A stretch of DNA of 64,000 nucleotides from Fasciolopsis buskii (lineage: Eukaryota; Platyhelminthes; Trematoda; Plagiorchiida; Fasciolidae), in NCBI GenBank assembly GCA_008360955.1, contig LUCM01000767.1, positions 66,082 through 130,081 on the forward strand, read 5' to 3'. This document shows positions 24,280-34,859 of this stretch, piece after piece. Both the position numbers and the translations under genes were made by a program. Numbering within the stretch: position 1 is the first letter of the stretch; each line of letters begins with the position of its first letter. The notes beneath the pieces were generated by a model. The model was not told where the DNA came from, made no database searches, and saw nothing but the letters and a program-made list of their open reading frames with translations.

Positions 24280-25270
24280 GTTCACGGTTTGTTGCATATT
24301 CTTTTTTGTCCCCAACCTAAGAAGCTGAAATATCCCTTAGAGTTCATGCAAGACTTTGGATGCCTGAGTTCGTTGCGCGTTTTATCATTCTCCGTTGGCT
24401 TGTCATGCGTCGACATACAGGTGCCTTACCCCACTCCGAGGGAGAAACGGAAATCTGGGCACGGTACGGCACATGTGTACTATGCACAGCAAGTGCCTAA
24501 ACCAACGATGTCGATTGGACTCGATGCGCTGTGGTGAGGTATTCTCTGAACTCGATTTATAACCGTAGTGTTGGGCAAGATTGACCCATCTACTCTTAAC
24601 GATGTTACGCAAGCATCAGTGGCCCAAAACCTCCGAGCGATTATCTTCGGCATGCATATTCCGTGTTTTGCAACTTTGCGATAGAACTCGGTGCAGCACA
24701 GCACTACGCACAGGACTTTTAAGTTTCATCGAAATCGCGAGTGAGCGCCAGAATTGTTCAGTCCAACTTACGCTACTCGAGCCTTGAATGTATGCGTGCT
24801 TACCTCAGCTACTGTGCATCCATCGTTGGCCACAAACTTGTCGACGTAATTGAAGTGCTCGGCAGTTATTAGTTCCTTTCCGTCGAATATTAGGCTTGGG
24901 ATCACTGACGTGCAGTCTTATTACGCCACTTTATATTCTGAAGGTGCAAAATACATGTCGAATGAAGTTACGACCCTCGCAAGTCCTAGCGCGCGTTGCG
25001 CTTAACCCAGGTCACGGCTTCCTCCCATTTGCTAGTTCTACGTGAATGAAGTTAAGGAAAATGGATCGATGGGACACCCTTACGAACAACGCTAGTTGGT
25101 GCGAATGGACTTAGTCGTTTGCGGTATACCTTTACGCCGCTAGAAGTACATGAATTCAATGACCGCGGCAGACTCAGAAATCTCTCCATCTCTCTATCTT
25201 TTCGGTAAACATCATTGAATAGTGCTGTTCGGTTGACTGAGGCGAAGGGGTTCTAAAACACAAACAGCTA
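24280..25270 (-). mobile_element. diverged RTE-A-related fragment
   Basis: The minus strand retains an order of weak RTE landmarks. Near 25090-25260 are sequences antisense to the LLSALH and RQGC region. Near 24830-24900 is one antisense to the LDGEELTV-DR region. 24704-24480 encodes LCCTEFYRKVAKHGICMPK, IARRFWATDACVTSLRVDG, parallel to the CETWSMRVGD and DHRCLRSIARIGW blocks of other copies. It has many stops and is clearly older than the other RTE-A copies. Its 3' part ends near 24280. Confidence 0.55.
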
Positions 25271-25494
25271 GTAATCAGGGTTCAGTCTGAAAATACCAAT
25301 CGGAGCAGCGTTGCATGTTACTGGGTTCGTCACTGGGTTGCGAATAGGGGAACGGTCACCATCTTGCCGGTTAGCTGTGAAAGAGGTAGGCTCAGACCCA
25401 CCGAATTAGCGACCGCGGAAAAGCAAACACAACGTCGCGGACATGGTGGGTTTTCGCCTGGCAAGCGATCTCCGTAAAAACTACCACAAAAGCC

Positions 25495-25745
25495 CGCTGG
25501 TGGCACGGTGACGCGGTGAGTGTGGCCTGCCGACCAAGTTAGGCCCCTTGTCCGTATTCCATTGACCCGACGAGGTTTTCTAGAAAAGGCGCATGAACCA
25601 ATCAACTAACTACCGGCCCATCTGAAGTCATTCTGTTGCTCTGCAAATAGCGCTTGGTTATGCAAAGGCTGGAGTTGCATCCTGGAATAAAAGGCCTACT
25701 TTGGATTGGGTGACCCAGTAGTACAACAGGCCACAATGCATGCAA
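25495..25745 (+). repeat. 250-bp interspersed repeat (copy 1)
   Basis: Shares ordered blocks with 42035-42290 in the same orientation: GTGACGCGGTGAGTGTGGCC near the start, a CCAATCAACTAACTACCGGCC-type block, then GCGCTTGG-TATGC-AAGG, TGCATCCTGGAATAAAA and a final CCCAGTAGTACAAC block. It has no coding potential I trust. It precedes an RTE endonuclease fragment here but not at the other site, so it is not simply that element's 5' end. SINE or solo-LTR status is undetermined. Confidence 0.55.
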
Positions 25746-25989
25746 CCATGAATATAACTGATCTTCTCACGATTGTTTTCAGCTCTTCTCCCAGTTGCAA
25801 AAGCGACCCTCTACCACACCAACAGTTTGTTCCTCTACTAACTCGTGCTGTTCCTCCTCTTCTCACCCTATTTTCTTATATTCTTGGGAACTGCAGTGGG
25901 CCATGCTAGTAGTAGTGTCACTGGAATAACTCTTGTTTCCGTTCTATCGCGTTCTCCCACAGATGACATCCAAATCTCGCCGAACTCGC

Positions 25990-26450
25990 TTACACTGGCT
26001 GATACACTTCTTCGTCCGCGATGCCCCTTCAAACTACCCATCCTCACTGTGCGAACACTGATTCTTATAAGTCATTAGTGATGTTTAGCCCGTGAACTGG
26101 AGACCCTAGCCATCTATGTGTTGTGTCCAAGGGACTCGCAATAAAGACTCCAACTCTGTTATCCAACTGACATCCTCATCTAATCCTTTGGTAAAGTTTC
26201 ATCTGCGTCTTTTTGGGAACCCTGAGGCTGCGGATTTTTGTGTTGCTTTCGTTCATATGGCTCTGAGTGCGAGGGCTGAGGGTGCACTACTTGACTGGAT
26301 CCCAGTCGACAGCCGGCTATGCGCAGCGAGACTTGGAGGTCCGTGTAAATTAAACAGTCGTTGCTGTTATAGAAGCAACTTGCTTGCGTCTTAGCGTACG
26401 CGTCAACAAAATGCAACCCAAGTGCAATCAAGGACACTTCCTATCACAGC
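25990..26450 (+). mobile_element. RTE endonuclease fragment of a second RTE-A subfamily
   Basis: 26116-26394 encodes a CVQGTRNKDSNSVIQLTSSS segment, then ARAEGALLDWIPVDSRLCAARL. These correspond to the VSETR...SRVIQLT and EAALLDWIPVNSRLCAVRL segments in the 7500-8852 copy. The sequence between them differs a lot, so this is a separate subfamily. It is truncated after about 26450 and broken in frame. Confidence 0.62.
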
Positions 26451-26675
26451 TGCATGACCTCTTATGCACAACGAGGGCGAGAGACGTTATTTTGGCAGCG
26501 GACGAGTGCTAGAGTAGATCGGCTTTCCTCGAATAAAGTCCATCTAACAAACCCTTTTGTTCTCGGTTTCTGTCGCTCGAGAACACTGAGAACGGTTGCT
26601 GGCTTTGTGCTCAAACCATCAATTGTTTCACACCAGTACGAGCTTCAAACCTTCCAATCGCCGGTACGCCACTGG

Positions 26676-26830
26676 TAAAATCACAGAAAACAGTTGATTT
26701 GTTATGGTTTATTATTTTCTATTCTTATTTGTCCTTCTTTTGTGATGTTCCATTTACATGTTGGGTTAGTACCATACTTGTTTTTAAGCCCGTATGTTAT
26801 GCGTATAATATACTGGAAGGACGGATTTCG
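26676..26830 (+). mobile_element. RTE-B 3' UTR fragment
   Basis: Resembles the minus-strand RTE-B 3' UTR at 61-205: a shared ATCACAGAAAA-AGTTG block, a TTTGTGATGTTCCATTT-like block, then a CTTGTTTTTAAGCCCGT block. The final AT-rich tail is short (near 26808-26815). Only the extreme 3' end is present. Confidence 0.45.
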
Positions 26831-26954
26831 CTTTATCCATCCAGACCGGTCCTACACCACGACGGCTCTCAACTCGAGTTGCTTCGTCTTCTGAAATGCG
26901 CAGGAAATACCTTAGTGAGACACCAGGCGCAACACGTGAAATCATGCTGCTCGT

Positions 26955-29225
26955 AAGTTTGAGGTAATGTTTCACTGACGCAGCAGATGGGAGTTGCCAG
27001 TGGGTTCATTGTGATTTTTAGTCCCACCTGTTGATCAATCTAGAGCAAACTACACGTTTAAAAAGAGCCAAGAATCAGGGACCGACGAGGCTTGAGAAAA
27101 TTTGAGCCGGCAGACTGAAAACTACAGACGTTTTTGCGGCGTGAGACTGCAGGGATCAGTCGGCGTCCAGAAGGATAGTTGAGTTAATCGCAGTTTGTTA
27201 TCATCTCGGTATGCGCCTCAACAGACTGCAGTAGTGACATAGAAAACGACGAGATTTTGTTCGAAAAAACAAAGGCTCTGATATTGTATTGGTGACAGAT
27301 GATTTTAATGCATAAGTTGGAAAACTGGGTGTATCGCAATCCTGTTTGGGTGGGCGCTGCGCCTCGCTCGCTCATCGGACAGATAGCGGGGAAAGGTTTC
27401 TTCAGTTTTGTATGAACAATCATTTATTCCTATCTAGTACGAATTTCCGACACAGTTCGCGTCGCACAGCGACATGGCACTCTAACTCGATGGGTGGTTT
27501 GAGTCAGATTGACCATTTGCAGTAAACTACCGTTGACGCGGTTCTCTCCAGCACTGAAGATCGTACTGCTTCGCGTACGTAGAATCGGACTATGCCTTAG
27601 TTTGAATGCAAGTTTTACTTCAGCTCACCGGCCATCAACTCAATCCATAGGCTTGATTGGCCATCGGACGTCTGTCTGATTCGACTGTTCGCAACAGATG
27701 TGAGCAGAAACTATCCGAGGAACTAGGAAATTTGACGAACAGCAATGTGGACGAGCGCTGGGACGAAATCAAGCAGGCGATGCATTTGGGAGCAGGTTTT
27801 GCCTGTCGTGCTAGATCTAGCGTTCATCAAAGACATTAGGGCTCGCAAGGGTCGTTGGGTCTAACGGAACAAAAACGCCAGCTTCCTAACTGCAAGGAGG
27901 TGAATAAGATGCGTCGACAGTTGGAGGGTCAATTGACGATAAACCTTGAGAATGACCGTGAAAACTGGTGGGTTAGGGTAGCCGAATAGATGGAAGTTGC
28001 AGTCGCTTCAGGTAACGGTGCTTTCGATCAGAGTGCTATGCGGTGAAGTTCATGAACCTTTCGCGAGCATTGTACTCGCATGCCTATGGTCGTTTGAAGG
28101 TATACGGTGAACTATCAGTTTCATTCGAAACGACTAGCGGCGTTCGACAGGGGTGTCCCATCTCTCCACCTTTGTTCAGCTTCGCCATGGAAGAATTGAT
28201 GGATGATGCTTTCGGAGGTCTTCAGGATGTAAGAATCGAACTGAAAGATGGGATGCACAACACGCACTGGACAGAATCTCGCGGTCCGTAGCTCGGTTTG
28301 GTATGTGCTTTGCACTTCCAAAGTGTGAAGTGATGTTACAGTACTGGACGACAGTAGTCTAGTCCTGAACTCGAAATTAGATGGAGAGGAACTAACGATT
28401 GCGGACCGTCTGACTTACTTTGATGGATGTGTGTCGAGCGATAGTAGCTCAGCAGTGGGGATAAACACGCTTATAACTAAGGCTCGAGCAGCTCACGCTA
28501 GACTGAAGCACTTAAGCGTCGCTCTGATATTTCACCAAATTTGAAGGGTCGTTTGTTTTGTGCCGCAGTGTGTTAAGTTCTGTTGTACGAGTTGCGAGAT
28601 ATGGAGTATGCGTGTTCCAGATGTACATGGCTTGGAGATTTTCGATCGGGTGAGTAATGTAGAGGTCAGGAATCTAATACTAGTGTCCGGTGCTCAGAAC
28701 ATTTTGTTTCGTCTTATGAAACTTAGTAGACTACGCTAGTTGGGTCACGTGTTGCGTGCAGCAAACACTCGTCTACCATACCGTGCTCTATTTTGTGTTC
28801 CTCCTAAGGAATGGAAGAAGCCATGTGGGGGCCAACAGATGACGTGGCAACGTGGGATGAGAAAATGTACAGCGAAGTTAGGTAAAGTAGGTGCCTCACG
28901 CCTTCGTGGTTGGGGTCCGAAAGACTCGTCAACTTGCTGGCTGGAGACACTGGCGGATGTGGCAGTGAATCGCGATCAGTGGCGATCGTGTTGTCAATTT
29001 CTATCGAATCAGAATGATTGGAAAAGTGTGTTTGTGCAGTTGGACTGTTATCCGTGTGTTGGCTACAACGGCGTCTTATCTTTTCCCACCTGTGTAGGTC
29101 CACTCCCTGTTTCCCTTGGATATTCACTCTTTTTATATAAACGTGTAACTCTGGGAAGGAGGTAGCAATCAGTGGGCCCTTGGTTGATGTTTAATGCTGA
29201 ACGATGTTGACGATGATGACTTTCT
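26955..29225 (+). mobile_element. RTE-A copy with inverted 5' end; RT core partly deleted
   Basis: 27135-29225 follows RTE-A on +. It carries the rest of the endonuclease (about 27135-27600, with FCMNNHLFL and RRTATW), then the linker (27657-28000, SEELGNL, MHLGAGFACRARSSVHQRH, NDRENWWVR). It then jumps at about 28020-28045 straight to LSRALYSHAYGR and GVRQGCPISPP, so the RT fingers and motif A are missing. The YADD segment is also gone (deletion near 28250). The C-terminus (28620-29060) includes a WQRGMRK-TAKLGKVGASRLRGWGPKD stretch and WLETLADVAVNRDQWRSCC, then the 3' UTR. 26955-27130 is antisense to the element's 5' part and joins the + copy directly. Confidence 0.88.
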
Positions 29226-30297
29226 GATCCATTTCTCATTAAGGAACAAAGTGCCTGTATTTCTTTTCCTGTTTTTCAGTTGTAAGTGACGAAACCTTTC
29301 GGCAATTGGGCGTAGACTTTAATCAGTCACTTGATGTACTAGAATCTCAGTCTCTATCTCATTGATGTCATTGTCTGAATATAAATCAATCGTGTCGCGC
29401 TGCTAGCACCTTCGGTAGAACAGTGTGAGACTTATTCACATCGATTTTACACGTATGTTCCTACGAATCCAGCATAAACAAACACTAATAATGGAAGGGC
29501 TGTCATTATCCCTTAGTATACTTTTGGTCATTTTGATGCGATATTCGCCATTCGTAAAGTGAAATTTAATTATCCTCGATGTATGACTAGGGCTTGTCAT
29601 CTCGACGGTAATGCCCGCTGGAAAGAGGTAACCCACTGAGTTATCACCTCAGTATGTCAAACGTTTTGGAGAATGTCAAAATTCAGGCTGTAATGTTTTT
29701 CTATAGAACATATTTTGGGTTGGAATAAAATCTCTGCTGTAGATGACATTCACTGAATTCTGGTTAAGAGCGACGCGGAAGTTGTTTCCGAAGAACTGTC
29801 ATTTTCTTGTCTTGTTTATTTTCATAAAATTCAGGGTCTTTATTTGTCATCACAACACCAAGTCTTCCTCCTTCCATTGTGCACTATTTTAATCTATCAA
29901 AAGGCCTCCCCTGTTTTATTAGCCAGAGTTAACAATTTAGGAAGTAAACGATCAACGATTAACCCTTTGCTTTAAGTAAAGTTCGCTCCTAAGTGAATAT
30001 TCTTCTGTTCACGTTTATTAATGGTTATCAGACCCCACCTAAAATCCCAACGGCTAAGTGATTAACCTCGGCCACTAAATACGGGTGTAATCGGGGGTAT
30101 AATGTTCTATAAAATAAACGCTTTTGTCGGACAAGTGACTATTAGAATTGGTGAATACGAACTGAAGTAAACTCTATGGCCCTTACAAACAAGTTTACGT
30201 AATTTTCAAACTTTGTCAAGACGACCTTCTTTGTACCCTATGTCTGCTTATGTCTGCCTGACTACTACAGTTTGCAAACAGACAGACTAAGATAAAC
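29226..30297. other. no gene recognised
   Basis: AT-leaning sequence with short frames only. No exon or element signature was seen. Confidence 0.5.
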
Positions 30298-30349
30298 TTC
30301 ATGAAATAATTCACCACGTGATATCATCGCTCAACTCACCATGAAGAAA

Positions 30350-30383
30350 CCATGGAAGCTGTTTCATCCTTGTTTGGAATCAG
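30350..30383 (-). ncRNA. decayed antisense hammerhead, cleavage site deleted
   Basis: Read on minus, CTGATTCC (30383-30376) replaces CTGATGATTCC. GGATGAAAC (30369-30361) is intact, and GAAACAGC then runs straight into TTCCATGG. Compared with the + copy, the ten bases 30603-30612 are missing. These hold the 3' strand of stem III, the cleavage base and the inner stem I strand. It cannot self-cleave. Confidence 0.6.
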
Positions 30384-30483
30384 TAGGGGTCGATTGTTGT
30401 GCGCTGTTGGACAGTAGCCGTGCTAATCAGTGACGGATGGGTGCAACATCATGTGGTGAAGTTCAACAAACCGTTCTGAGCCT

Positions 30484-30553
30484 GCCCGGTAGCATAATGA
30501 CTAAGGTATTCGACTCCGAATCGTTCGTCCCGGGTTCGCGTCCCAGTTCGGGC
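30484..30553 (+). repeat. tRNA-Arg(CCG)-like promoter region of the element
   Basis: GCCCGGT at 30484-30490 pairs with TTCGGGC at 30547-30553 (six of seven, one G-T). The anticodon loop CTCCGAA has CCG in the anticodon position after T33. The T arm has loop TTCGCGT. Box A-like TAGCATAATGACTAAGG and box B-like GGGTTCGCGTCCC are present. The anticodon stem has only three good pairs, so it is not a functional tRNA gene. A role as internal pol III promoter is inferred. Confidence 0.6.
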
Positions 30554-30556
30554 GCG

Positions 30557-30618
30557 GTGGATATGCACTGCTGATGATTCCTAACAAGCTGGATGAAACA
30601 GCTGTACGGTGCTTCCAT
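30557..30618 (+). ncRNA. type I hammerhead ribozyme
   Basis: All parts are present in order. Outer stem I is 557-561 with 614-618 (last three digits of coordinates 30557 and so on). Inner stem I is GCACTG at 30565-30570 with CGGTGC at 30607-30612. The core CTGATGA is at 30571-30577. Stem II is TTCC at 30578-30581 with GGAT at 30591-30594 (three pairs, one T-T mismatch). GAAA is at 30595-30598. A minimal stem III pairs ACA 30598-30600 with TGT 30603-30605 across a two-base loop. The predicted cleavage base is A30606 (triplet GTA). The layout matches the Sm-alpha hammerhead. GTA instead of the usual GTC is permitted by the NUH rule but may cleave more slowly. Confidence 0.72.
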
Positions 30619-30672
30619 GGTTTCTTTGTGGTGAGTTGAACAGTGATATCACGTGGTGAATTATTTCATGAA

Positions 30673-32884
30673 AACATTCAATATCCTACTACTAACATGT
30701 GCTAAGACAAACTTGTTAGAAACTTCATGGTCTTTTTCAATGCCTTTTTGTATCTCATAAGTGCTAAAATATTAGGGAAGGTAATTTTGGAATGCATTAC
30801 AATCGGCTATCCCCATGCATATCACATAATATGTACACTTCCAATTCTGTCAGAATTATGGCGACAGCAGAAATATTTGGCGAAGAAAAAGAGGAAGTAA
30901 CAGTAATGCTGTGAAGGATACATCTTACTTCTTAACTCCTCCATACTTCACGTTATCGGCTCGTCGTTGAGCTTGATACTATCCAGTTCCCCAAAGCAAA
31001 GTAGACGGACCATCTGAGAGTCCCTACTCCGAGATTTTGAGAAAATAATTTAATCTACATGACAGTAGGATGACGTAAGTGTCTCATAGTCCACTGGAAG
31101 CTGGAGGTTGATTGCCCAGTTAATACTTCATTCGGATAGGGCTATCAACCTCGAGTATCCAGCGTATCCTTCCGGTACAACTATCAGTGAACATGTATTA
31201 TTCATATTTTGGAATGATTCGTGCATGTATCTTGTGCTATCGAAGCCGTGACGACAAAACCAAAACAATGCAGGAGAAAGAAGAAAGGAAAATAAACACT
31301 TATGTCAAATTCGCCACACATTTCCACTCTTCCGGAGTCCTCTTTCACACCAGTAATTCAGGTAAATAATACCCTTGTTTTCTGTCACTTGGACTGAGAA
31401 TAGAATTTGTCATTGTCCTTGGGTACTCTGGGCGGGTCACTGAAATGGAATGAGTTGCATAGGAAATCGAGATACCATGACCTTGACGTCACAAAAGCTT
31501 TTTATTCCTTCTGCAAACGTGACGGACGTTGTCATATCAATAATACATGGTTTGAACATGAGATTCTTTAAATCTACAACTGAAACTAAACTGATATGAT
31601 TATAAGATATTTCTTCTAAAAGATCGGAAAGAATTACATAGCTTAGCGTTTCATAACAGAAATGACTTACTGACTTGTCTTGTTCCTTTGCAATTTTAAA
31701 GGTCATTTAATAGTTATATTCGGCACTAGGGGTGGTGCGTAAAGATCGCTAAGAATTGTACTGCAATGTAGTGACCAAATATTTTAACAGATTCATTCCT
31801 AGTTAACAGTGGTAATCTTCTGTGGAGCCGGATTTGAAAGGTGTGCACGAACATTAGGAGATTTTTGAGAACTTCTGAATATACGAAATATGTGGCGGTT
31901 GATCTAAGTTCAGTTTGGTCTGAATATGATTGGAGCCAAAATACTGTCACATGCATACCGTGCTACCGAGTTTGTTGTCGCTTATGCCACGCATTGAAAA
32001 CAGCAGTTCGTGAAAGGCTAAACGAGATTAGCTCACCTAATAGGCGACCCGGTTGAGCTCCACACATAAGCAATCATTCTCATATATCGTCCCATCTATA
32101 TTTTATGGAAATTCTGCTGAAAGGAACTCTCAGTTATCCACGTGGTTAGCACTGCTCTCGTCAGCTTCCGCTTTAATGCACGTCTCATATGGACAATATC
32201 AGCCAGAACTGTCATGTCAGCATTTGATTTTGCAAGACGGTTTGTGCACCTGTTGAAACACGATTTAGACAACCAAAACTCACTGCTGGTATATTTGTCA
32301 TGTGTGTATGCACGTAAACATGGATTTGTACATGATTGTCTTTGAACCAGATTGGAAAATCTGGCATTGATGTGGCTGGTGACTGTTATTCTTCCTAACC
32401 ATTATTGGCTATCTAAAGTAAGATGAGACAGGGTTATTGTTACCAAACTGGAATCGTATCGACTTCCGTATTCAAAATATTAATACTAACCCTTGATTAT
32501 ACAAGCTTCAGTACCAGGGATGCGACTAGTTTAGTGGTAGCCATTCCTATTACTTGTCACCCCACGAAGTTTCTCTAGTCTCCTAAGATTTCTAATTTTA
32601 TCACACGCAAAATACACCACGACCTATCTCGTTTGTTGCCAATGCATAAGCGCAGCAATTTTGCTGCGTCAATCTGCTCCGAGCGGCCAACTAAAATTGT
32701 TTTTAATAAAATGGTCGACCAACAGTCCATCTGTCAAAAATGCAAATCAGCAACCGAATCAATTGTGCAACCGCAGGATGAAAGCATGAAAGTCACGATG
32801 GCCGGCGCCGAGACCTGTAGTGGACCTCGCATTTCGAAACACCATGATATTCACGGTGTTGTATAACTCCTGGTTATATGAGGC
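30673..32884. other. no gene recognised
   Basis: Several short frames (89 codons or fewer, for example 31437-31706 on - and 32633-32866 on +) have no recognised motif. There is no confident exon or element. Confidence 0.5.
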
Positions 32885-33743
32885 CCAACGGTCGAGCCTG
32901 GAAGACACCAAAGATTCGAATGTTGGTGTGGACACCTCAAAGAACAGTTTAAGTGGATGCGCTCTAATGCGGTTATTGTAAAAAACAATTACGGATCCTT
33001 TGGAGACGCCTGTTCATCCACTGACGGAAGCGGAAGTAAAGGTGAACATTTGACTACTGAGATGGATAAAACTGGCAGTCCCGAAAAACTCCATCCTGTT
33101 TCATTCAGACAGGGTTGAGAGACCTTCATAATGACACTTTCATCGTTACTCTGTAATATTTGGAAAGAGGAACATATTCCGTTGTCGTGGGGTGAGTCAC
33201 TTACTGTACCCATCTTCAAGAAGGACAAACAGAGTGATTGTAACTATCATCGTGGGATTAGTTTAATTCCGATAGTTACTAAGGTGTTAGCTTCGATAAT
33301 GCTGCACCGTTTGCCATCGGTTCGCGAGATCAACATCCGTGAACGGCAGACCGGATTTCGGCCAGGTCGAAGTTGCATCGACCAAATATTCACTCTTCGA
33401 CGGATTCTCCAAACGCGCCACACGCACCGCCGCCCTACGATCGTAGTCTTTCTCGATTTGAAAGGTACGTTTGACTCAGTGGATCGACCAGCACTACTCA
33501 GTGCTCTCCACCGGAAGGGTATGCCAACGAAGTTTGTGAACCTGTTGCGAGCATTGTACTTGCATACTTATGGTCACGTAAGGTATGCTGCGAACTGTCA
33601 AGTTCATTCGAAACAACTAGTGGTGTTCGACAAGGGTGTCCCATCTCTCCATTCTTGTTCAATTTCGTCATAGTCGAGCTGGACCGTTCAACATACTTTT
33701 GTTGTTGCGTGTTAAATGATGATAGCTCGATAGTAGAGATAAA
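32885..33743 (+). mobile_element. RTE-A copy: linker and RT, motif C deleted, ends at assembly gap
   Basis: The copy begins in the linker (CGHLKEQFKWMRSNAV, equivalent to AEHFKDQFSWPHANV). It then has a 180-codon RT frame (33131-33673): GESLTVPIFKKDKQSDCNYH, GFRPGRSCIDQIFTLR and motif A FLDLKGTFDSVDR. The frame then shifts. Near 33660-33690 the FNFVI segment is followed directly by ELDRSTY, omitting the YADD region at the same point as the copy at 670-2490. Sequence then runs into the N tract. Confidence 0.85.
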
Positions 33744-33788
33744 NNNNNNNNNNNNNNNNNNNNNNNNNNNNNNNNNNNNNNNNNNNNN
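33744..33788. other. assembly gap (45 N)
   Basis: Unsequenced run of N between a + RTE-A piece and a - RTE-A piece. Apparent reading frames that cross it are artefacts. Confidence 0.99.
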
Positions 33789-34260
33789 CAATTACTCTAC
33801 TCGAATCCTGAATTCGTGTTTCACTCACACAGCAGACATCAATCGGAAGTGAGTCCACTGTCAGAGCCAAACACGCCTGTTGGCCAGCCTGCATTAAAGT
33901 TTGCACATTGAAGGAACCCAGATGCAGAGGCTGACGAGGCTTGAGAAAATGTGAACTAACAGACTGAAAACAACATACTACACTACTTGGCAATAAACTG
34001 TTGCGAGTATCGGGCGTGTTATCAGTGGAGATACTATGGGTAGGCAGAACGGGCAAACAGATTGGGTTAGAGACAGAAGAGGCAGGTTGAATAAAAGAGA
34101 AGGAACATTGAGCAGTAGCATACTTAACACTACCCACCCCACACGATACAATGAGCAGCACGGTCCTGATTATCCTGCGCGATGACCGATACAGTATGGA
34201 GTGCCTTGTATACGTGTAACTCATGGGAACTGATGGACGGGTATGAGCAACGATAAGCAT
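33789..34260 (-). mobile_element. RTE-A 5' region (start of element protein and endonuclease)
   Basis: The minus strand carries an open frame from about 34230 to the gap. It includes HSILYRSSRR, PTHSISTDNTPDTRNSLLPS, LGSFNVQTLMQAGQQA and IDVCCVSETRIQDSSRVI. It is very similar to 7529-7975, including non-coding positions. It is the cleanest copy of the element's 5' end in the window. Confidence 0.85.
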
Positions 34261-34859
34261 GGCTATCCTAATATGAAAAGAATAATAATGAAGTAGCAGA
34301 TGAGCACGTATCAGAGAAAAGTCAAATTAAATTAAATTGCAGGACTAATAGAATAAGCCTCGTGAATGAGCAGCATGCAACCTACCTGGCTTCTGAAAAG
34401 AGTGAGGTCTGCAACCAGTTAGTCTGAAGAACGACCGATACGCGATTGTTTTTCGCTCCAATGAACGATAAATTAAACAGTACGATGATCAAATAAAACC
34501 CCCGTTCCATTACCTAAAAGAAAAAGAGTAAATGGGTAAATGACAAAACAAAATGCGTTACGCGTTAAACAAAGCAATATTACAATCTGTTAATTGTAAA
34601 ATGAAGACCTGGAGTGGAGAAAATACAAACTTTCTATTGCAAAATAAAGCGGCGAGAACCAGGCGATCGCTGTCTACGGCAAATGCAATTTAATGCCAGA
34701 ACGAGAAGTGTCGCCCGGTAAACTAGTCTTTGATCACCAAGGACATGAGGTGCTACCGTTGGTGCGGTTCTGTCAAGAACTGCAGATAGTTCGAATTGGA
34801 TCATGCGTTAGTTCTAATGCGACTTTTGCTGCGAATCAACGGCCATCGACGCAGGCCAC
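34261..34859. other. no gene recognised
   Basis: AT-rich sequence between two RTE-A pieces. One 110-codon frame (34693-35025) runs from unrecognised sequence into frame-shifted RTE linker, so it is not a gene. Confidence 0.5.

Larger units (their letters stand above)
30298..30672 (+). mobile_element. 375-bp hammerhead-ribozyme SINE-like element with long terminal inverted repeats
   Basis: Both ends begin TTCATGAAATAATTCACCAC when read inward. The first 29 bases are identical. Similarity then continues for about 60 bases with few mismatches and, after a 10-base indel, for about 25 more (left arm 30298-30383, right arm 30571-30672 in reverse complement). Inside are a tRNA-like sequence (30484-30553) and a hammerhead ribozyme (30557-30618). 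The tRNA-promoter plus hammerhead arrangement is that of schistosome Sm-alpha SINEs (established family). The inverted arms may mean one foldback unit or two head-to-head copies. No clear target-site duplication is visible. Confidence 0.75.

Noticed and set aside
30484..30553. A functional tRNA-Arg(CCG) gene
   Set aside because: The acceptor stem and boxes fit, but the anticodon stem has only three good pairs and the D stem is poor. The sequence sits inside a repeat element, so it is treated as a promoter relic.
33498..33852. Open frames crossing the N tract
   Set aside because: They contain runs of undefined residues and join elements of opposite orientation.
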